Assembly (NCBI GenBank): GCA_964551545.1 | Contig: CAZKCT010000001.1 | Coordinates: 1-64,000 of the forward strand | Origin: Thiopontia sp964551545 | Lineage (GTDB): Bacteria; Pseudomonadota; Gammaproteobacteria; GCF-002020875 | DNA length: 64,000 nucleotides | Direction: 5' to 3' | Shown here: positions 1-7,465 of the stretch, in pieces | Numbering within the stretch: position 1 is the stretch's first letter | Layout of the letters: each line of letters opens with the position of its first letter | The notes under the pieces: model-generated | What the model saw: only the letters and a program-made list of their open reading frames with translations | Database searches by the model: none | What the model was told of the DNA's origin: nothing | Made by a program: the position numbers and the translations under genes

Positions 1-1092
1 GGTGGCTGTGTTGCCAGTCAGGAGGGAGAGGCAATCCGTAGTCGTGCCCCCTTTGTCGATCTGGTCTTTGGGCCGCAGACCCTGCATCGTCTGCCGGAGA
101 TGGTTGATGCCGCCAGTGGTGAACAGCGGGCGGTAGTGGACGTCTCCTTCCCCGAGATCGAGAAGTTTGATCGCCTGCCAGAGCCGCAGGCTAGTGGGGT
201 GACGGCCCATGTCAGCATCATGGAAGGGTGCAGCAAGTACTGTACTTTCTGTGTCGTACCGTACACCAGAGGAGAGGAGGTGAGCCGCCCGTTTGATGAT
301 GTGATTGCCGAGGTGGCGGGGCTGGTGGCCCAGGGAGTGAAGGAGATTTCGCTGTTGGGACAGAACGTCAACGCCTATCGGGGAGAGATGGAGGATAGTG
401 AGATTGCCGATCTGGCGACACTGATCCACTTTGTCGCGGCGATGGATGGGGTGGGGCGGATCCGTTACACCACCTCGCACCCGATGGAGATGAATGAAGC
501 GCTGATTGAGGCCTATGGTGAGGTGCCGCAGCTGGTGAGCCATCTCCATCTGCCGGTGCAGGCGGGGTCGGACCATATTTTGAAGATGATGAAGCGCAAC
601 CACAGTGTCGATGAGTATCGCGAGATCATCCGCAAGTTGCGAGAGCAGCGCCCAGATCTAAGTCTCTCTTCTGACTTTATCATCGGTTTTCCAGGGGAGA
701 CCGAAGAGGACTTCATGGCAACGATGGATCTGATTGCGGAGCTCCGTTTTGACCGCTCCTTCAGCTTTATCTACAGTCCACGCCCCGGTACCCCGGCAGC
801 TGACCTGCCGGATGATGTGCCTCACGAGGTTAAACAACAAAGACTTGCACGTCTTCAAGAGCGGTTAAACCAGATTGCGATGGAGATCAGCCGGGAGATG
901 GTGGGTACGGTGCAGCGGGTGTTGGTTGAAGGGCCAGCGCGCAAGGCGCCTGGTACTCAGGTGGCGGGGCGTACCGAGAACAATCGGGTGGTCAATTTTG
1001 ATGGGTCGCTGTTACTGACGGGCCACTTTGTCGATGTGATGATCACCGAGGCGCTGCCTAACTCTCTGCGCGGCGAGCGGGTGAAGGGATGA
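1..1092 (+). CDS. miaB: tRNA-2-methylthio-N6-dimethylallyladenosine synthase MiaB, 5' end cut off by window
   Basis: MiaB is the radical-SAM methylthiotransferase that adds the 2-methylthio group to i6A37 in tRNAs reading UNN codons. The frame is open from the first base (GGCVASQEGE), so roughly the first 110 residues lie outside the window. The three cysteines binding the SAM [4Fe-4S] cluster are in GCSKYCTFC (about 229-255), and the GQNVNAY segment follows. A TRAM-like RNA-binding domain occupies the C-terminal 65 residues or so. It heads the miaB-ybeZ-ybeY-ybeX-lnt cluster known from other Gammaproteobacteria and overlaps the next gene by ATGA. Identification is firm; only the N-terminus is missing. 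Confidence 0.96.
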   Translation, partial: GGCVASQEGEAIRSRAPFVDLVFGPQTLHRLPEMVDAASGEQRAVVDVSFPEIEKFDRLPEPQASGVTAHVSIMEGCSKYCTFCVVPYTRGEEVSRPFDDVIAEVAGLVAQGVKEISLLGQNVNAYRGEMEDSEIADLATLIHFVAAMDGVGRIRYTTSHPMEMNEALIEAYGEVPQLVSHLHLPVQAGSDHILKMMKRNHSVDEYREIIRKLREQRPDLSLSSDFIIGFPGETEEDFMATMDLIAELRFDRSFSFIYSPRPGTPAADLPDDVPHEVKQQRLARLQERLNQIAMEISREMVGTVQRVLVEGPARKAPGTQVAGRTENNRVVNFDGSLLLTGHFVDVMITEALPNSLRGERVKG

Positions 1093-2063
1093 AGACGACC
1101 GAGTTTGAGTTGGATCCGGCAGACAGTGAGCGGCAGTTGATGCTCTGTGGTGAGGCCGATGCCCACCTGCAGCTGATCGAGAGCCGTCTTGGGGTAGAGG
1201 TTCACTATCGTGGCAACCATTTTCAGGTCAGCGGTGATGAGTTATCAACCGCTGCAGCAGAGCGACTGATTGAGGTTCTCTACCAGCAAACCGAATTGGG
1301 AGAAGTGACTGCCAGTGATCTTCATCTACTGTTGAAAGAGGAGCAGATGAACCGTCAGACAGAAGAGGATACGGAAGAGGCCGAGGCAGTACGCTCCATT
1401 CCCGAGGTAACGATCAAGACCCGCCACAAGGTGATTCGTCCGCGTGGCCCGCGTCAGCGCCGCTATATGCATCAGATTGTCACCCATGATCTCTGTTTTG
1501 GTATTGGCCCGGCGGGGACCGGTAAGAGTTATCTGGCTGTTGCTAGTGCAGTCGATGCACTGCAGCGTGAGGAGGTGAAGCGACTGGTATTGGTGCGCCC
1601 GGCCGTGGAGGCGGGAGAGAAGCTTGGCTTTCTGCCGGGGGATATGGCCGACAAGATCGATCCCTATCTGCGCCCGCTCTACGATGCCCTCTATGAGATG
1701 CTCGGTTTTGAGAAGGTGAGCAAGCTCATCGATCGCAATGTGATTGAGGTGGCACCACTCGCTTTTATGCGTGGCCGTACTCTGAATGATGCCTTTGTGA
1801 TTCTCGATGAGGCGCAGAACACCACCGTCGAGCAGATGAAGATGTTCCTGACCCGGATTGGTTTTGGCTCCACAGCGGTCGTTACCGGAGATATTACACA
1901 GGTTGACCTGCCACGCCACACCCAGTCTGGGCTGCGTAATGCGATTGAGGTGCTGCAGGAGGTGGAAGAGGTCGGCTTTACCTTCTTCCAGTCAGTCGAC
2001 GTGGTGCGCCATCCACTGGTACAGCGCATTGTGCAGGCCTATGAGGCGCAGGAGTCGCCATGA
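1089..2063 (+). CDS. ybeZ: PhoH-like ATPase YbeZ
   Basis: PhoH/YbeZ-family P-loop ATPase of 324 residues. The Walker A motif GPAGTGKS is at residues 140-147 and the Walker B ILDEAQN at about 238-244. A basic segment (VIRPRGPRQRR) precedes the ATPase domain. The family is RNA-associated and works with the neighbouring YbeY in rRNA processing and ribosome quality control; that role comes from family knowledge. The start ATG overlaps the miaB stop and the end overlaps ybeY, so translation is probably coupled along the operon. Confidence 0.94.
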   Translation: MKTTEFELDPADSERQLMLCGEADAHLQLIESRLGVEVHYRGNHFQVSGDELSTAAAERLIEVLYQQTELGEVTASDLHLLLKEEQMNRQTEEDTEEAEAVRSIPEVTIKTRHKVIRPRGPRQRRYMHQIVTHDLCFGIGPAGTGKSYLAVASAVDALQREEVKRLVLVRPAVEAGEKLGFLPGDMADKIDPYLRPLYDALYEMLGFEKVSKLIDRNVIEVAPLAFMRGRTLNDAFVILDEAQNTTVEQMKMFLTRIGFGSTAVVTGDITQVDLPRHTQSGLRNAIEVLQEVEEVGFTFFQSVDVVRHPLVQRIVQAYEAQESP

Positions 2064-2515
2064 ATCTGGTGCTGCAGCAGGTGACCGAGGTGGATGGTCT
2101 GCCATCGTTGTCCCAATTTGAGCAGTGGGCCGGAGGCGCGCTGAAGGCGATGGGGATGACTGCATCCAGAGAGCTGGTGGTGCGTGTGGTGGATGAGGCG
2201 GAGAGTGCAGAACTGAACCACACCTATCGCCAGAAGCAGGGGCCAACCAATGTGCTCTCCTTTCTATTCGAGGTGCCGCCCGGACTCCTTGCAGAGGAGA
2301 TGCCGCTGGGGGATCTGGTGATCTGTGCGCCGGTGATCGTACGAGAGGCCGTTGAGCAGGGAAAGGATGCCGTTGCGCACTGGGCCCATATGGTGGTTCA
2401 TGGGGTGCTGCATCTGTTGGGAATGGACCACATTGAGCCGCAGCAGGCCGAGGCGATGGAGACGAAAGAGATCGAAATCCTCTCTTCACTTGGTTTTGCT
2501 GATCCCTATGCGTAA
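2060..2515 (+). CDS. ybeY: endoribonuclease YbeY, 16S rRNA maturation
   Basis: Zinc-dependent single-strand endoribonuclease of 151 residues, needed for 16S rRNA 3'-end maturation and ribosome quality control in characterised bacteria. The metal site is plain: HGVLHLLGMDH, with His114, His118 and His124. The preceding NVLSF segment is also typical of the family. The gene starts in an ATGA overlap with ybeZ and keeps the canonical position between ybeZ and corC/ybeX. Confidence 0.95.
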   Translation: MNLVLQQVTEVDGLPSLSQFEQWAGGALKAMGMTASRELVVRVVDEAESAELNHTYRQKQGPTNVLSFLFEVPPGLLAEEMPLGDLVICAPVIVREAVEQGKDAVAHWAHMVVHGVLHLLGMDHIEPQQAEAMETKEIEILSSLGFADPYA

Positions 2516-2548
2516 ACTATCCATCCGACTGACCGTTAATCCCCTTTC

Positions 2549-3454
2549 ATGAACAGTAAAGATCGACCGACCATCGGTTCCTGGCTGAAATCCCTCTTCT
2601 CGATGGATCAGCAGCAGGGGCCGGCCAATAAAGAACAACTGATTGAGATCCTTCGTGCGGCCCACTGGCGGCAAATTCTGGATGGCGACAGTCTGGCTAT
2701 GTTGGAGGGGGCGCTGCAATTTTCCGAGATGCAGGCGCGTGACATCATGATTCCCCGCTCGCAGATGGTGGTGGTGGGGCTGGAGGACTCTCCAGAGGAG
2801 TTTCTACCGGTCGTCATCAAGTCTGCACATTCCCGCTTTCCTGTTATTGGCGATAGTCGCGATGAGGTGGTTGGGATTCTGCTGGCCAAGGATGTCCTCC
2901 ACTGGCGTCCAGTGGGTCGCCCGCGAGACGAATGGCGCGAGGAGGAGCGGCGCTTCAATCTACGGGACAACCTGCGTCCTGCGGTCTTTATTCCAGAGAG
3001 CAAGCGACTGAATGTGCTGCTCAAGGAGTTCCGCTCCAGTCGTAACCATATTGCCGTTGTGGTGGATGAGTATGGCGGGGTAGCCGGGATGGTGACCATC
3101 GAGGATGTGCTGGAGCAGATCGTCGGTGATATTGAGGATGAGCATGATCTCGAAGAGGGGCTGATTCATCGCCACACGGCAGTGCGCCATACGGTCAAGG
3201 CGGTCACGACCATCGAGGAGTTTAATGACTACTTCTCCGCTACGCTGGAGGCACGTAACGCCGATACCATTGGTGGGCTGGTGATCCGTACGCTGGGTCA
3301 TCTTCCGGTACGTGGTGAGAGTGTCGAGATTGACCGCTTCCGCTTCAAGGTGCTGCGTGCCGATAATCGTCGCATCTATCTACTGCAGGTCAACGTACTG
3401 CCACAGGATGAGCCGCAACAAGATGGATCAGAGGACGCTACGCGGGACGAATAG
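2549..3454 (+). CDS. corC: CorC/YbeX-type CBS-domain protein
   Basis: Soluble CorC/HlyC-family protein of 301 residues. Two CBS domains (about residues 65-190, including ARDIMIPRSQM and the AVVVDEYGGVAGMVTIEDVLE signature) are followed by the CorC/HlyC C-terminal domain (about 205-285). It lacks the N-terminal membrane domain (DUF21) of the larger CorB/CorC paralogues. In E. coli the protein has been linked to Mg2+/Co2+ efflux and, with YbeY, to ribosome maturation. It lies 33 bp after ybeY, and its 3' end overlaps the probable lnt start. Confidence 0.93.
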   Translation: MNSKDRPTIGSWLKSLFSMDQQQGPANKEQLIEILRAAHWRQILDGDSLAMLEGALQFSEMQARDIMIPRSQMVVVGLEDSPEEFLPVVIKSAHSRFPVIGDSRDEVVGILLAKDVLHWRPVGRPRDEWREEERRFNLRDNLRPAVFIPESKRLNVLLKEFRSSRNHIAVVVDEYGGVAGMVTIEDVLEQIVGDIEDEHDLEEGLIHRHTAVRHTVKAVTTIEEFNDYFSATLEARNADTIGGLVIRTLGHLPVRGESVEIDRFRFKVLRADNRRIYLLQVNVLPQDEPQQDGSEDATRDE

Positions 3455-4892
3455 TCTGGCCTGGTTGACCGCCCTGCTGTCGGGCGGAGTATTGCCACTC
3501 GCCTTTGCACCCTTTGAGCTGTTCTGGATCGCGCCTCTGTCGCTGGCCTCGCTTTTTCATCTGTTGCTGAAAAGTAAAACTCTGCGCCACGCGCTGGCGA
3601 CCGGGTGGTGGTTCGGAGTTGGCCTGTTCGGGGTTGGGGCGAGTTGGGTGCAGGTCAGCATTCAGCAGTTTGGTGGTGTCAACCTGCCGGTCTCCCTGTT
3701 GATGACGTTGTTATTCGTGATGGCGATGGCGCTCTTTATTGCCGGATTTGGTGGACTCTTCTTCCTCTTTTTGAAGAAAAAGGGAGGGCGCTGGAGGCTG
3801 TTGCTGCTAGCGCCACTGCTTTGGGTCCTGATGGAGTGGGTGCGCAGTACAGTACTGGGCGGATTCCCGTGGCTGTTGTTGGGTCATACTGCACCAGGGA
3901 CCTTCTATCGGGGGTTGGCACCACTGGTTGGGACGGCTGGCGTCTCTCTCTACCTGTCGCTGATTGCTGCGACTCTGTTACAGCTGTTGCGAGAGAAAAA
4001 GGTCAACCGCTGGCTGATGGGGTGGACTGTGGTGCTGCTCGCTGGCGGATGGGGGAGTGATCAATTGCAGTGGGGCAAACCAGTTGGGGAGCCACTATCG
4101 GTTGCAATGGTGCAGGGGAATATTGCACAAGAGGAGAAGTGGCTGCCGGAGAATCGGCACAGAATCGAGCAGCTCTACCGCACTGCAACGGAGCAATCCC
4201 AATCGACTCGTCTGGTGATCTGGCCAGAGACTGCGCTTCCCCAGTTTCGTCATCAGGCCGAGCAACGGCTGCTGCAACCGATGCATCAGCAGCTGAAGAA
4301 TGGGGGGCAGACGCTGCTGGCCGGTATGCCCATTCGGCAGCGGGAGGGTGATCGTTACTTCAATGGAATGGTTGCGTTGGGAGCTGATGAAGGGGAGTAC
4401 CACAAGCGTCATCTGGTTCCTTTCGGGGAGTACCTTCCGATGCGGGAGTGGCTGGGACCGCTGCTGGAGTGGATCAAAATCCCGATGGCAGACTTTAGTG
4501 CGGGGGAGTCGTGGCAGTCGCCATTGAGAGTGGCTGGGCAGCGAATTGCACCGACTATCTGTTATGAGATTGCCTATCCTGAGTTGGCCCTCTCTCCGCT
4601 TCCAGAGGCGATGCTGTTGGTGACCATCAGCAATGATGGCTGGTTTGGAGACTCTCTGGCACCCCATCAACATCTGCAAATTGCACGGATGCGGGCACTG
4701 GAGTCGGCGCGCCCTCTGTTGAGAGCAACCAATACCGGGATTACAGCGGTAGTGGGTGCCGATGGGGAGATTGTTGAGCAAATTCCTCGGGGTGAATTTG
4801 GAGTCCTGCGGACTACGGTACAGCCGATGGCGGGGGAGACGCCTTATGTAAGGTGGATCAGTTACAATGGCCGCATGGATGACGGAGCGTAG
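3408..4892 (+). CDS. lnt: apolipoprotein N-acyltransferase Lnt
   Basis: Inner-membrane enzyme that N-acylates the diacylglyceryl-cysteine of lipoproteins. About eight hydrophobic segments fill the first 220 residues. A nitrilase-type periplasmic domain follows with the Glu-Lys-Cys triad: Glu in WPETALP (codon at 4227), Lys in YHKRHLVPFGEY (4404) and Cys in PTICYE (4560). I chose ATG 3408, or possibly ATG 3423, because both fit the family N-terminus (SLAWLTALLSGGVLPLAFAPF). The frame is open further upstream, but there it only duplicates corC coding sequence. Overlap with corC is 47 or 32 bp. The tRNA-Pro sequence overlaps its last codons. Confidence 0.94.
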   Translation: MSRNKMDQRTLRGTNSLAWLTALLSGGVLPLAFAPFELFWIAPLSLASLFHLLLKSKTLRHALATGWWFGVGLFGVGASWVQVSIQQFGGVNLPVSLLMTLLFVMAMALFIAGFGGLFFLFLKKKGGRWRLLLLAPLLWVLMEWVRSTVLGGFPWLLLGHTAPGTFYRGLAPLVGTAGVSLYLSLIAATLLQLLREKKVNRWLMGWTVVLLAGGWGSDQLQWGKPVGEPLSVAMVQGNIAQEEKWLPENRHRIEQLYRTATEQSQSTRLVIWPETALPQFRHQAEQRLLQPMHQQLKNGGQTLLAGMPIRQREGDRYFNGMVALGADEGEYHKRHLVPFGEYLPMREWLGPLLEWIKIPMADFSAGESWQSPLRVAGQRIAPTICYEIAYPELALSPLPEAMLLVTISNDGWFGDSLAPHQHLQIARMRALESARPLLRATNTGITAVVGADGEIVEQIPRGEFGVLRTTVQPMAGETPYVRWISYNGRMDDGA

Positions 4893-4937
4893 CTCAGCCT
4901 GGTAGAGCACCACGTTCGGGACGTGGGGGTCGGAGGT
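4883..4937 (+). tRNA. tRNA-Pro(CGG), 5' 55 nt, interrupted by assembly gap
   Basis: The first 55 nt of a tRNA-Pro: acceptor 5' strand CGGAGCG, D-arm with GCTCAGCCTGGTAGAGC, and anticodon arm CCACG-TTCGGGA-CGTGG with anticodon CGG. The sequence stops at the T-arm 5' strand where 100 Ns begin. The same 55 nt occur again, identically, right after the gap. This is probably one gene drawn twice by the assembler rather than two genes. Its first bases overlap the last codons of lnt. Confidence 0.6.
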
Positions 4938-5037
4938 NNNNNNNNNNNNNNNNNNNNNNNNNNNNNNNNNNNNNNNNNNNNNNNNNNNNNNNNNNNNNNN
5001 NNNNNNNNNNNNNNNNNNNNNNNNNNNNNNNNNNNNN
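4938..5037. other. 100-N scaffold gap
   Basis: Exactly 100 unknown bases, flanked on both sides by an identical 55-bp sequence. This is the usual look of two contigs that share one 55-mer and were scaffolded without being merged. The real distance may be negative, with a single tRNA gene. No coding claim is made across it. Confidence 0.97.
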
Positions 5038-5142
5038 CGGAGCGTAGCTCAGCCTGGTAGAGCACCACGTTCGGGACGTGGGGGTCGGAGGTGGACGGCA
5101 GAGTCGTCTCCCTTGCGGGATCAAATCCTCTTGATCCGACCA
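5038..5142 (+). tRNA. tRNA-Pro(CGG) with a 28-nt insertion in the T-loop
   Basis: Without the extra 28 nt at 5093-5120 this is a 77-nt tRNA-Pro(CGG) with encoded CCA. The parts are acceptor CGGAGCG, D-arm, anticodon loop TTCGGGA, variable loop, T-stem GGAGG/CCTCT and discriminator A plus CCA at 5140-5142. The T-loop is split: T54 is at 5092 and TCAAAT resumes at 5121. The insertion can fold into two small hairpins (GACG/CGTC and TCCC/GGGA). The acceptor stem has one mismatch, G5 against A68. I see no bacterial splicing signal. The gene may be non-functional, may carry an excised element, or may be a mis-join at the assembly branch next to it. Confidence 0.6.
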
Positions 5143-5182
5143 CACTCAGGGGGGCTGGTGTCTACAACATGGTCATATTCAC

Positions 5183-5202
5183 GGGCGCATAAAAGTGCGC
5201 CC
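5183..5202 (+). promoter_or_regulatory. 6-bp stem-loop in the leader of the 39-residue ORF
   Basis: GGGCGC and GCGCCC form a perfect 6-bp stem around the loop ATAAAAGT, ending 18 nt before the start codon at 5221 and just before the ribosome site (AAAGGA). There is no T-run, so it is a poor intrinsic terminator; a leader hairpin or processing site downstream of the tRNA is more likely. Confidence 0.4.
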
Positions 5203-5220
5203 TACAAAGGAAATACTGAA

Positions 5221-5340
5221 ATGAGCGACGTTTTGATCACCATCTTGGGAGTTCTGCTTTTGGTTGGGGTATCCATTGCCTTTGTTTTAGCTGCTGGTAA
5301 AAACAACGACCATCGGCCTCTCAATAGCGAAGAAGATTAG
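5221..5340 (+). CDS. 39-residue single-pass membrane peptide, function unknown
   Basis: A small ORF starting at ATG 5221 behind AAAGGA. The product has one strongly hydrophobic segment (residues 4-25, LITILGVLLLVGVSIAFVLAAG) and a short hydrophilic, acidic tail ending NSEED, so it is predicted to sit in the inner membrane with one pass. The size and layout resemble small accessory subunits such as CcoQ, but no oxidase genes are near and I do not assign it. It lies 78 bp after the tRNA. The strong ribosome site and clean hydrophobic pattern support a real gene. Confidence 0.55.
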   Translation: MSDVLITILGVLLLVGVSIAFVLAAGKNNDHRPLNSEED

Positions 5341-5433
5341 GGAGGCAGAGAATGATCTCCCGCAGTTGGTTGCTAGCTTTTAATGGTTGTGATCACTCTG
5401 TGGCAACCGTACCAAGCACTATCCAGTCTATTT

Positions 5434-5829
5434 TTACGCAGCAATCTGATTTGGCGGTGTTTGCTGATGGCCAAATAGGCGTTGGACGGCATCCAGTAGT
5501 TTTTTGGGGATGAATGGTTTTACGATCCAGCCGGTTGCTCCGGCCTCTCGGCCCTGCTGTTTGACTGGGTTGGTTGCCTCGGTGGTGAGGGTGAGAATCG
5601 GAAGTCCGCAGTAGTCGTTCAGTTGTCGTAGCTCTTGAATCAGTTCAATGCCATTCATTTTAGGCATGTTGATATCGGTGATGACCAGATCATAGTGTTG
5701 TTCTTGGGCCATCGAGAGGGCCTCGCTGCCATCACAGGCGGCATCGACACGATAGCCTGCCCCCTCCAGCACAAACTGAAGGAGCTGGCGGATTGGTTTG
5801 GAGTCATCGGCAATCAGGATCCGGCTCAT
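5434..5829 (-). CDS. CheY-like single-domain response regulator
   Basis: A 131-residue receiver domain with no output domain. The acidic pair is Asp8/Asp9, the phospho-acceptor Asp52 lies in VITDINMPKMNG, and the conserved Lys lies in VKPF near residue 105. It overlaps the preceding diguanylate cyclase gene by ATGA, so the two are co-translated and probably form one pathway in which phosphorylation of this regulator affects, or is affected by, c-di-GMP synthesis. No histidine kinase is adjacent. The closest general match is to PilH/CheY-type receivers; a specific symbol is not justified. Confidence 0.9.
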   Translation of the reverse strand: MSRILIADDSKPIRQLLQFVLEGAGYRVDAACDGSEALSMAQEQHYDLVITDINMPKMNGIELIQELRQLNDYCGLPILTLTTEATNPVKQQGREAGATGWIVKPFIPKKLLDAVQRLFGHQQTPPNQIAA

Positions 5830-6764
5830 GACTCCTCCTTGGCGATGGTGACTTGGTCGCGACCATTAGACTTTGAGCGGTAGAGTGCACGGTCGGCCCG
5901 CTCGATCATCGCCTCCATGGAATCGTCTGGCTGCCAGGCGCTGATGCCGGCGCTGAGGGTGACCCGAAGTGCGGGATCGACCTCGGTATATTGCCGCATC
6001 CGACTTCGGGCAAGGATGGAACTCACCTTGTACTGCCCCTGTTCCAGAGAGTTGTTGCGTAGCAAGAGTGTGAACTCCTCGCCGCCGTAGCGATAGACGC
6101 CGTCACTTTCGCGCACCATCTGCTGGATGATCTGAGAGACGGTCCTCAGGACCTGATCCCCCATTGGATGGCCATACTGGTCATTGACCTGCTTGAAGTG
6201 GTCGATGTCGATCATGGTCAGTGTGAAAGGGGTCTCGCTTCGAGCGGAGCGCTTCAGCTCCAGCTCCAGATCATGGCGCAGTGCAGCACGGTTCTGTAGG
6301 CCGGTGAGCGGGTCGGTCAGGGCCTGTTCGCGCAGGGACTGAATCAACATGGCATTTTTCACCGGATAGACCAGGTACCTTGCCAGGTAGCGGAAAAATA
6401 TTGCCGCCCACTCGTTGAGTGGCTTCTGGTCCATCAGGGTGATGGTGCCGAATTTCTCCTCGTTGAGGATCAGGTCGACGGCCTCCTGATAGCGTCCTTC
6501 GTCACCCTCAACCATCTCGGAGGGGTGACCGTTGGGTGCGCTGAGGCAAACCCCGGAATGAGGCACAAAGTCTGATAAAGTCTTTGAAAAACAGTGAAGT
6601 ATCGACTTGAAGTCGAGCTTTGACTGGAGTTCTTGTGAGAGGTTCAGTTCTAGAAATTTCTCATTCAGAGCCCGCTCTTGCAGCAGCAGCTCGTTCCCGA
6701 CCCCCTGTTGGCGGTGGAGTGAGTGGACAAATTCAAATTCGTTCTGTTTTAGCGCATAACCCAT
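5826..6764 (-). CDS. diguanylate cyclase (GGEEF) with N-terminal sensory region
   Basis: Cytosolic 312-residue protein. Residues 1 to about 140 look like a degenerate GAF-type input region, without membrane segments. The GGDEF domain follows from DPLTGLQNR (about 151), with the active-site GGEEF at 227-231 and the inhibitory-site motif RESD at 218-221, so c-di-GMP synthesis with product inhibition is expected. The start is ATG 6764 behind a GGAGAG ribosome site that lies inside a hairpin (6770-6796). It is followed by the response-regulator gene, overlapping by 4 bp. Confidence 0.92.
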   Translation of the reverse strand: MGYALKQNEFEFVHSLHRQQGVGNELLLQERALNEKFLELNLSQELQSKLDFKSILHCFSKTLSDFVPHSGVCLSAPNGHPSEMVEGDEGRYQEAVDLILNEEKFGTITLMDQKPLNEWAAIFFRYLARYLVYPVKNAMLIQSLREQALTDPLTGLQNRAALRHDLELELKRSARSETPFTLTMIDIDHFKQVNDQYGHPMGDQVLRTVSQIIQQMVRESDGVYRYGGEEFTLLLRNNSLEQGQYKVSSILARSRMRQYTEVDPALRVTLSAGISAWQPDDSMEAMIERADRALYRSKSNGRDQVTIAKEES

Positions 6765-6769
6765 TTTGT

Positions 6770-6796
6770 TCTCTCCAAAAGACTTCTCTGGAGAGA
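6770..6796 (-). promoter_or_regulatory. hairpin sequestering the ribosome site of the diguanylate cyclase
   Basis: On the minus strand TCTCTCC pairs with GGAGAGA (7 bp, 13-nt loop). The 3' arm is the Shine-Dalgarno sequence, 5 nt before ATG 6764. Folding would hide the ribosome site, so translation could be gated by temperature, a protein or a small RNA. This is inferred from base pairing only. Confidence 0.45.
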
Positions 6797-6842
6797 GTTA
6801 TGCAGGGATGGTGCCAACCTGCGCGATCGAGCTGTTAGAGGG

Positions 6843-7352
6843 TTATTCGGCCTCGACTCTGCGGAAGGTGGTTGCGCCACACTGGGGGCAGGCGGGGATC
6901 ACCGCTGTTTCGTTAAATTGCAGGGTGTGGTTGCACTCGGTGCACTGTAATTTGCCCATGCCGATCACCTCTCCCTGGTGGTAGAGCTGGGCGGCGCGCG
7001 CCTCGGCATCCAGCCGTTCCAGAGCAATGCGGGTGGGATCGGAAATTTGACCTAGGAGATCGCGTAGTCGGTCCTCGACCAGAGTCTCTTCCATATGGAA
7101 CCAACGCCCCAGATCTTCTCCCGTTTCGGAGAGGTAGTTGCCAGCCGCCTCCAGATCACGCTGTAGGTAGCGTCCAATCTCTTCGACCTCCTCTCGCCCC
7201 TTTTCGTCGATTTCAGAGAGTTTTTCGCGTGCCTCATCAATCAGTTTGGGGACGGTGGGTAGGTGTTCGCGCCCCTCTTGCAGCGTATCGTGTAGTGAAT
7301 CACGCAGGGTGTGGTAGAGATGGATGAGGGTAGACTCTTTTGGGGGGGTCAT
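6843..7352 (-). CDS. ybeL: YbeL-like zinc-ribbon protein (DUF1451)
   Basis: A 169-residue protein with a long charged helical N-terminal half (about residues 10-110) and a C-terminal zinc ribbon formed by CTEC (near 140) and CPQC (near 155), preceded by LYHQGEVIGMGKLQC. This matches the DUF1451/YbeL family, whose function is unknown. As in other Gammaproteobacteria it lies next to leuS, here divergent from it. The ribosome site AGGAG precedes ATG 7352. Confidence 0.82.
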   Translation of the reverse strand: MTPPKESTLIHLYHTLRDSLHDTLQEGREHLPTVPKLIDEAREKLSEIDEKGREEVEEIGRYLQRDLEAAGNYLSETGEDLGRWFHMEETLVEDRLRDLLGQISDPTRIALERLDAEARAAQLYHQGEVIGMGKLQCTECNHTLQFNETAVIPACPQCGATTFRRVEAE

Positions 7353-7465
7353 GGTCGTACTCCTGAATGTTGGTTTATACCCTTATCGTAGCACTAATTT
7401 TTCAGAACCGTAGATTTGGAGTGGGGTAAACTTCGCGCTTTGGAAATGAGATGGAATCGGCAGTG

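Noticed and set aside
4862..5145. Minus-strand open frames running through the N block
   Set aside because: The frames exist only because unknown bases contain no stops; the flanks are tRNA sequence.
5352..5513. A 53-codon ORF with a good GGAGG ribosome site after the small membrane peptide
   Set aside because: Its second half is antisense to the response-regulator coding sequence and the peptide has no recognisable feature; the GGAGG is also part of a GGGAG/CTCCC hairpin. Left out pending conservation data.
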